Assembly (NCBI GenBank): GCA_003225495.1
Contig: QIAJ01000239.1
Span: 1 to 36,938 of the forward strand
Length of the DNA: 36,938 nucleotides
Reading direction: 5' to 3'
Source: Acidobacteriota bacterium
Lineage (GTDB): Bacteria; Acidobacteriota; Terriglobia; Terriglobales; Acidobacteriaceae
The notes below the pieces were generated by a model. It did no database searches and was not told the DNA's origin. It saw only the letters and a list, made by a program, of their open reading frames with translations. A program made the translations under genes and the position numbers. Every line of letters starts with the position of its first letter. The first letter of the stretch is position 1. This document shows positions 32,344 to 36,938 of this stretch, piece by piece.

Positions 32344-32604
32344 ATGCCGTCGCAGGGTAGTTCTAATTTTGGCAAGAAGCGTACGCCGCCGCCGGATGAG
32401 ACTTTCGAGGAGTCCACTTATCTGAAAGCGCTCGGCGAAAAGCAGAAGACTGTGAGCCTGAAGCTCGCCGACGGGGAAGTGGTCCGCGGATGGATTGAGT
32501 ATTACGACAAGAATATGGTCCGGCTCACCCGCGAAGATGGCCCCAATCTCTTTATCTTCAAGCACGAAATTATGTACATCGCGGAAGACGGAAAGAAGAA
32601 GTAA
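32344..32604 (+). CDS. hfq: Hfq-like Sm-fold RNA chaperone
   Basis: An 86-residue protein with a disordered basic N-terminus (about 1-20) and an Sm-like domain. 'YLKALGEKQKTVSLKL' gives the helix and first strand, and 'GEVVRGWIEYYDKNMVRL' the Sm1 region. 'LFIFKHEIMYI' gives Sm2 with the (Y/F)KH motif that Hfq uses at the uridine-binding proximal face. The order and spacing are those of Hfq, though the Sm1 sequence differs from the proteobacterial one, as is usual for this phylum. It would act as a hexamer pairing small RNAs with mRNAs. It is not next to miaA or hflX as in many bacteria. The inositol-monophosphatase gene follows after 30 bases. Confidence 0.82.
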   Translation: MPSQGSSNFGKKRTPPPDETFEESTYLKALGEKQKTVSLKLADGEVVRGWIEYYDKNMVRLTREDGPNLFIFKHEIMYIAEDGKKK

Positions 32605-32634
32605 GCGCTTGCGCGAGGCTTGCGGTTCGCTGCT

Positions 32635-33483
32635 ATGAATCCCAATCAAATTGAGGATCTTGTTCCTTCGATGGAGTCAATTGCCCGCGAAGCGGGCTCG
32701 CTGCTGATGGACTATTTCCGTCAGCGTGTGAAGATCGAATACAAGGGAGATGCAGACCTTGTGACGGTGGCGGACCGCAAGTCCGAGGCTCTGATTCTGG
32801 AGCGAGTTCGCAAGCAGTTTCCTAGCCATGACGTCATGGGCGAGGAAGGGGCGCGCATCGAGTCGGGGAGTGACTACAAGTGGTATGTGGATCCCCTCGA
32901 TGGGACGACGAATTTTGCGCACGGCTTTCCCGTGTTTTGCGTTTCACTGGGGGTGCAATATCGGGGACGTGGCGCGGCAGGCGTGATCTACGATCCGACG
33001 CGCGATGAGATGTTTGCGGCGGCAGAAGGCAAGGGCGCGTTTCTGAACGGCAAACCAATTCGCGTTTCAGCGACTGCCCGATTGAACGATTGTCTCGTGG
33101 GCACTGGATTTCCCAGCCACAAACGCCACAAGAATCCGAATATCCATTTTTATCACCAAATCACATTGAAGACTCACGGAGTGCGGCGTGCGGGTTCGGC
33201 GGCGCTCGACTTATGCAATGTAGCCTGCGGACGCTTCGATGGTTTCTGGGAGTTCAACCTTAATCCGTGGGACACAGCGGCGGGAGTTCTGATCGTAGAA
33301 GAGGCCGGAGGCCGCTTGACGAACTTTGCGGGCGGGCCATTTGAGCTTGATAGGCGTGAAACGCTCGCTTCCAATGGGTTGGTGCACGACGCCCTTGTAC
33401 GTGAGTTTCAGGAAATCTTCGCCGGACGCGGTCTGGAAGAGCTGCCCAGCCCGGTTCCTTACGCGAAAGAGGGCAAGCGGTAG
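32635..33483 (+). CDS. Inositol-monophosphatase-family phosphatase
   Basis: A 282-residue Mg2+-dependent phosphatase. Both signature motifs are present: 'WYVDPLDGTTNFAHGFP' (about 83-99) and 'NPWDTAAGVLIVEEAGG' in the second half. The additional metal ligand is Glu in 'VMGEEGAR'. The 'RRAGSAALDLCNVACGRFDG' segment is typical. Members hydrolyse inositol-1-phosphate, fructose-1,6-bisphosphate or PAP, and the choice cannot be made here. The ATG at 32635 is favoured over an in-frame TTG at 32620 because that would add only five unrelated residues. There is no ribosome site; coupling to hfq is possible. Confidence 0.92.
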   Translation: MNPNQIEDLVPSMESIAREAGSLLMDYFRQRVKIEYKGDADLVTVADRKSEALILERVRKQFPSHDVMGEEGARIESGSDYKWYVDPLDGTTNFAHGFPVFCVSLGVQYRGRGAAGVIYDPTRDEMFAAAEGKGAFLNGKPIRVSATARLNDCLVGTGFPSHKRHKNPNIHFYHQITLKTHGVRRAGSAALDLCNVACGRFDGFWEFNLNPWDTAAGVLIVEEAGGRLTNFAGGPFELDRRETLASNGLVHDALVREFQEIFAGRGLEELPSPVPYAKEGKR

Positions 33484-33487
33484 GCAG

Positions 33488-33493
33488 TACAAT
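33488..33493 (+). promoter_or_regulatory. Possible -10 box for the aconitase gene
   Basis: TACAAT just after the phosphatase stop would start transcription near 33500, leaving a leader of about 31 bases before the aconitase GTG. No -35 hexamer is evident. Confidence 0.35.
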
Positions 33494-33530
33494 AGAGGCG
33501 TGGGGCAAAGCTTTTCCCCACCAGGCTTCC

Positions 33531-35576
33531 GTGAGTGATTCTCTTTTAGACCGACAGATTCAGAAGCGTCCCGCTAAGGTCCGTCTTCGGGGACGCATCC
33601 TCTTTCTTACCGAAGATCCAGAACTCATCAAGAAGCAGCTCTCGGGCTGGGATCTGCCTTGGGATACGAAAAATCCGGCCGATAATCCCAAGCTTCGCGA
33701 CGACATTTCTACCGACGAGATTACCCCCGCGCATTATTGCTTTTACTTCGATCAGACGCTGGGTGAGATTCCCTATCTCGGGTTGAAGTGCGGAAGCGTT
33801 CTGCCAATCGGGCGCTCGGATGTGAAGAAGGGCGGCTTTGTCTGTTCGGTGAGCGGCAAGCGGCGCGGCAAAGGGTCTAGCCGGGAGCAGTCGCCTTATG
33901 CCGAGATGTGTGCGGGAATCCAGGTGGCGATCTCCGAAAATATCGAGCGTATTTACAAGCAGAATTGCCAGAACCTCGGCTTGCTGACGTCGACGAACTT
34001 TTCGCTGATCGAGCGGATTCGCGCTGGGGAGGAGATTCCGCTCAGCGAGTTCACGACTGGTGAGGACGAAATCACGAAGCAGGTGATCGAGTATGGCGGA
34101 TTGTTTCCGTTCAATGTGGCGCGTTTGCAGAAGAGAGTGTTCCTGCCGCCGATGAAGGTCGCGGGCGCCCTCCCGCGAAGGTCTATGACGCTGGCGGAGA
34201 AAATATTCGCAAAGCACATGACGACGCCGGAAGGCTCAGTTGGAGTCGCGGCCGTTGAGCCGGGCGACACGGGATTCACGCGTGTGGACCTGCGGTTCAG
34301 TCATGAATATGTGACGCCGATGGCTGCTATTTTTTATGAGCAGAACGTCGGCAAGAATGTTCCAGTGAATGACGCTTCGAGCATTCGCTTCTTTCGCGAT
34401 CACCTCACTTTCCTCGACGAAGTCATTTCCGAAGAGAAAAAGAAGCTCGGACTGCTCGACCTTGCCACTCAGTTGAAGTTTAAGCAGGAAGACTTCTCGA
34501 AGCAGCAGGGGATCAAGTTACATGGGGAACTTACCGACCGGAAAGGCTCCGAAGGCATCTGCCACTCTGTGATGTTGGAAACTTATGCCCTGCCGGGACA
34601 AGTCAATGTCGGTTCGGACTCGCATACCCCGCACGTGGGCGCGATCGGGTGCATCGCGTTCGGCATCGGCACGACCGACGTCTTCAATTCATGGATCACG
34701 AAGGACGTGCGGGTCAAGATCCCGGAATCGGTGAAGATCGTGATCCGCGGTAAAAAACATCCCAACGTCACCGCCAAAGATTTCATCCTGAAGATTCTCT
34801 CGCTCGACTACGTGCGCAGTGGCAAGGCGCTGGCAAAGGTCATGGAGTATGCAGGCGAAGCGGTCGAGGCGCTCTCTGTGGACGAACGCGCCACCATGAC
34901 CAATATGGCGGCTGAAATTGGCGGCTTCACCGGCATTGTCGCGCCCGATGAAAAAGTAATCGAGTTCCTGATGGAGCGTCGCGGCATGAAGCGCGCGGAT
35001 GTGGAAAAGATGATCGAGGGGCTAAAAAGCGATCCTGACGCGTCCTACGCGCAGATCATCGAGCTTGATGCGGCTGAGATTACGCCCATGGTGGCGACGC
35101 CGGGCGATCCCGGCAACGGCAAGTACATCCGCGAACTTAACACGCCGGTGCCGGTTGAGATTGCTTACGGCGGCACGTGCACGGCCGGCAAGAATGAAGA
35201 CATGGACATGTATGCTGCGGTCCTCGCGGATGCGCTCAAGCAAGGCAAGCGGGTGGCGCCAAGCGTAAATTTCTGGATCCAGTTCGGCTCGCAGGAGACA
35301 CGCGAATACTGCAAGCGTAAAGGCTATGTCGAAATTTTCGAAAAAGCGGGCGCCCACGTGATTGAACCCAGTTGCGGGGCGTGCATCAATGCGGGACCTG
35401 GAGTCTCAACCCGTGCCGATCAAATTGTGATCAGCGCGCAAAACCGCAACTTTCCAGGACGCAGCGGACCCGGACAGATGTACCTGGCCTCTCCGCTCAC
35501 GGTTGCTGCCAGCGCGGTGGCAGGGTACATCAGTGAATACGAGCCAAAGGGTCAACGCGAGTTAGTCACAGCATAG
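33531..35576 (+). CDS. Aconitase-family hydratase with swivel domain first
   Basis: A 681-residue [4Fe-4S] hydro-lyase, most likely citrate/isocitrate aconitase or a related dehydratase. The smaller swivel domain is at the N-terminus (about 20-210: 'DDISTDEITPAHYCFYFD', catalytic-site 'GKGSSREQSPYAE' at S116-E119). It is followed by the large three-part catalytic domain. Cluster ligands are C374 ('GAIGCIAFG') and C615/C618 ('EPSCGACINAGPG'). The order 4-1-2-3 matches AcnB, not AcnA. The long N-terminal HEAT-like domain of AcnB is missing, and 'GGTCTAGKNED' replaces the usual 'SCTN' motif. Substrate could also be homoaconitate or isopropylmalate. The start is GTG at 33531. Confidence 0.88.
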   Translation: MSDSLLDRQIQKRPAKVRLRGRILFLTEDPELIKKQLSGWDLPWDTKNPADNPKLRDDISTDEITPAHYCFYFDQTLGEIPYLGLKCGSVLPIGRSDVKKGGFVCSVSGKRRGKGSSREQSPYAEMCAGIQVAISENIERIYKQNCQNLGLLTSTNFSLIERIRAGEEIPLSEFTTGEDEITKQVIEYGGLFPFNVARLQKRVFLPPMKVAGALPRRSMTLAEKIFAKHMTTPEGSVGVAAVEPGDTGFTRVDLRFSHEYVTPMAAIFYEQNVGKNVPVNDASSIRFFRDHLTFLDEVISEEKKKLGLLDLATQLKFKQEDFSKQQGIKLHGELTDRKGSEGICHSVMLETYALPGQVNVGSDSHTPHVGAIGCIAFGIGTTDVFNSWITKDVRVKIPESVKIVIRGKKHPNVTAKDFILKILSLDYVRSGKALAKVMEYAGEAVEALSVDERATMTNMAAEIGGFTGIVAPDEKVIEFLMERRGMKRADVEKMIEGLKSDPDASYAQIIELDAAEITPMVATPGDPGNGKYIRELNTPVPVEIAYGGTCTAGKNEDMDMYAAVLADALKQGKRVAPSVNFWIQFGSQETREYCKRKGYVEIFEKAGAHVIEPSCGACINAGPGVSTRADQIVISAQNRNFPGRSGPGQMYLASPLTVAASAVAGYISEYEPKGQRELVTA

Positions 35577-35680
35577 CTTTCCCCGTACAGCATCAGAGGT
35601 ATAGACAAGAGTAGTTGCCTTCTGGGGATAATTAATCTCCATCTCGTACTCGGCCCTGAGTCTTTCGCCATGGCTATCGC

Positions 35681-35708
35681 GTAGCCATCAACCCGTAGCC
35701 ATCAACCC
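35681..35708 (+). repeat. Two tandem copies of a 14-bp unit
   Basis: GTAGCCATCAACCC occurs twice without gap (35681-35694, 35695-35708), 22 bases before the HAD gene. It could be replication slippage or paired operator sites. Confidence 0.6.
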
Positions 35709-35729
35709 AACCAACCCGGGAGTCTGGAA

Positions 35730-36416
35730 ATGAAGGTATCGAGCACCACTCCAGCTTTCCTCTTTGATCTCGACGGTACCCTGGTCGACAGCGTCTACCA
35801 ACATGTTCTTGCTTGGCGGGAGGCCTTGGAACGGGTCGGCATTGAGCTGGCGGTTTGGCGCATCCATCGTCGCATAGGGATGAGCGGTGGCCTGCTCGTC
35901 AACGCCCTTCTCCGCGAGACTGGACGCGAGGTGACCGCCGAACAAGCGGAGCAGCTTCCACGATTCCACGGTGAAGCCTATGCCCGCTATGTCGCGCAAG
36001 TGAGGCCGCTACCGGGAGCAAGCGATCTGCTCGCGACGCTGACCAGGCAGGGTGTTCCCTGGGCAATCGCGACCAGCGGCCAGGTCGAAAGCGCCCGGAG
36101 AACTATCAAAGCCCTTGGAATCGGTCCAGGCGTGCCGGTCATCACTCGGGAGGAGGTAGAACGTACCAAGCCCGATCCGGATCTTTTCCTGGCGGCGGCA
36201 CTGCGTTTAGGTGGCGACATTACCACGTCGGTTGTGGTGGGGGACAGTGTTTGGGACTTGCTCGCCGCGCGGAGAGCTCGTGCGCTTGGCGTGGGTCTGC
36301 TTTCCGGTGGCTATGGAGCCGAAGAATTGGAGCAGGCCGGCGCCTATCGCGTGTACCAGGATCCGCTTGATTTGTTGCGGCACCTGGACGAAGTCGGTGT
36401 TCGCCTCGCCGCTTGA
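35730..36416 (+). CDS. HAD-superfamily hydrolase (phosphoglycolate-phosphatase/beta-PGM-like)
   Basis: A 228-residue HAD phosphatase. Motif I 'FLFDLDGTLVDS' (nucleophile Asp at about residue 13), motif II 'WAIATSGQ', motif III Lys in 'ERTKPDPDLFLAA' and motif IV 'VVVGDSVWDLLAARRA' are all intact. A helical C1-type cap sits between motifs I and II ('VLAWREALERVGIEL'). Substrates of this subgroup include phosphoglycolate, beta-phosphoglucose and 2-deoxy-sugar phosphates; none can be chosen. GGGAG precedes the ATG. It follows aconitase after a 153-base gap and probably has its own promoter. Confidence 0.9.
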   Translation: MKVSSTTPAFLFDLDGTLVDSVYQHVLAWREALERVGIELAVWRIHRRIGMSGGLLVNALLRETGREVTAEQAEQLPRFHGEAYARYVAQVRPLPGASDLLATLTRQGVPWAIATSGQVESARRTIKALGIGPGVPVITREEVERTKPDPDLFLAAALRLGGDITTSVVVGDSVWDLLAARRARALGVGLLSGGYGAEELEQAGAYRVYQDPLDLLRHLDEVGVRLAA

Positions 36417-36486
36417 TCTAGGTCGAACCCGGCGCCTCCAGCTGCCCGTCGGCATGAACGGTTAAGAATGAACCTAAGGAGGTTCT

Positions 36487-36938
36487 ATGACAGCGACTCT
36501 GGTAATTGCAGATGGGGACAGCCTGCGGCACAAGTGGGGATGGTTTTTGGGCTTGGGAATCGTTCTCATTCTTCTGGGGACAATTGCGCTAGTCATAATG
36601 CCGGTCACCACCATCGCGACGGTAATGGTGCTGGGCTGGTTGATGGTGTTTAGCGGTGTGATTGAGGCAATCCATGCCTTTCAGGTCCGCGGATGGCGCG
36701 GCGAACTCCTGCATCTGGTGGCCGGACTCCTGGGAATAGTCTTGGGGCTTCTAGTCGTCACTCATCCACTTGCGGGCGCGATTGTCTGGACGATGTTGAT
36801 TGCTTCATTTTTCCTGGTAGTTGGCACTTTCCGGCTGGTGGCAGCCATTCGGATGCGGTTCCTTAACTGGGGTTGGACGGCCTTCGACGGAGCTGTCACG
36901 TTACTGCTGGGCATTATTTTATGGACCAACTGGCCGTG
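36487..36938 (+). CDS. HdeD-family membrane protein (3' end outside window)
   Basis: The first 150 codons of an integral membrane protein that runs off the end of the window. At least five hydrophobic segments are visible. The family pattern appears in 'WGWFLGLGIVLILLG', 'TVMVLGWLMVFSGVIEAIHA', 'LLHLVAGLLGIVLGLLVVTH' and 'WGWTAFDGAVTLLLGIILW'. This is the DUF308/HdeD fold (two similar three-helix halves), known in E. coli for acid resistance at high cell density. A strong AAGGAGG lies 4 bases before the ATG. It may be co-transcribed with the HAD gene 70 bases upstream. Confidence 0.88.
   Translation, partial: MTATLVIADGDSLRHKWGWFLGLGIVLILLGTIALVIMPVTTIATVMVLGWLMVFSGVIEAIHAFQVRGWRGELLHLVAGLLGIVLGLLVVTHPLAGAIVWTMLIASFFLVVGTFRLVAAIRMRFLNWGWTAFDGAVTLLLGIILWTNWP

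Noticed and set aside
31867-32649. 260-codon minus-strand frame over the VOC and hfq genes
   Set aside because: Antisense to two genes with recognisable domains and itself without recognisable features.

Overview
The window looks like an ordinary chromosomal segment of an acidobacterium (Acidobacteriota, Terriglobia/'Koribacter'-like), moderately GC-rich. The assignment is by inference from gene content: a tandem pair of the secreted VWFA-related proteins that are expanded in this phylum, a secreted Ig-like repeat protein, an acidobacterial-type Hfq, and an aconitase in swivel-first domain order. I see no rRNA, tRNA, CRISPR array, prophage or insertion sequence.

Layout. 1-6487: tail of an unknown gene, a Slt70-like lytic transglycosylase, a ROK-type sugar kinase, and a two-gene M16 metallopeptidase operon in which the HxxEH zinc site and the Arg/Tyr pair lie on different subunits. 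6566-9293: a secreted protein of unknown family whose sequence suggests a caspase-like His/Cys fold, then overlapping xerD-xerC recombinase genes. 9399-12216: a DUF47 regulator with a Pit phosphate transporter, then a membrane protein with a degenerate HD-GYP domain. 12324-15784 (minus strand): a large secreted Ig-like protein broken by an internal deletion and frameshift, a 51-residue protein and a secreted DUF4440/SnoaL-like protein. 16049-16874: cold-shock protein, a zinc-ribbon reading frame without a normal start, and a small coiled-coil protein. 16989-21737: a GerMN protein coupled to an N-acetylmuramoyl-alanine amidase, a GNAT acetyltransferase, two small unknowns and a DUF1015 protein. 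22144-24295: two overlapping VWFA-related secreted proteins. 24374-27394: a cystathionine beta-synthase/cysteine synthase-like and a cystathionine gamma-lyase/synthase-like enzyme (probable sulfur amino-acid pair), then a methyltransferase. 27486-36938: an Asp/His/Arg repeat protein, CutA, phosphohexomutase, an FtsB-like division protein, a small secreted protein, ThiG, a VOC protein, Hfq, an inositol-monophosphatase-family enzyme, aconitase, a HAD phosphatase and the start of an HdeD-family membrane protein.

Common themes are cell-envelope maintenance (transglycosylase, amidase, GerMN, FtsB, M16 pair, secreted VWFA proteins) and central or sulfur metabolism. The most interesting observations are (i) the secreted caspase-like candidate at 6566-7375, (ii) a recurring arrangement in which a TAnnnT -10 box lies 5-7 bases before the start codon of at least seven genes without a ribosome binding site, suggesting leaderless mRNAs, (iii) the broken Ig-like protein, whose deletion junction can be read from the sequence, and (iv) the Asp/His/Arg repeat protein.
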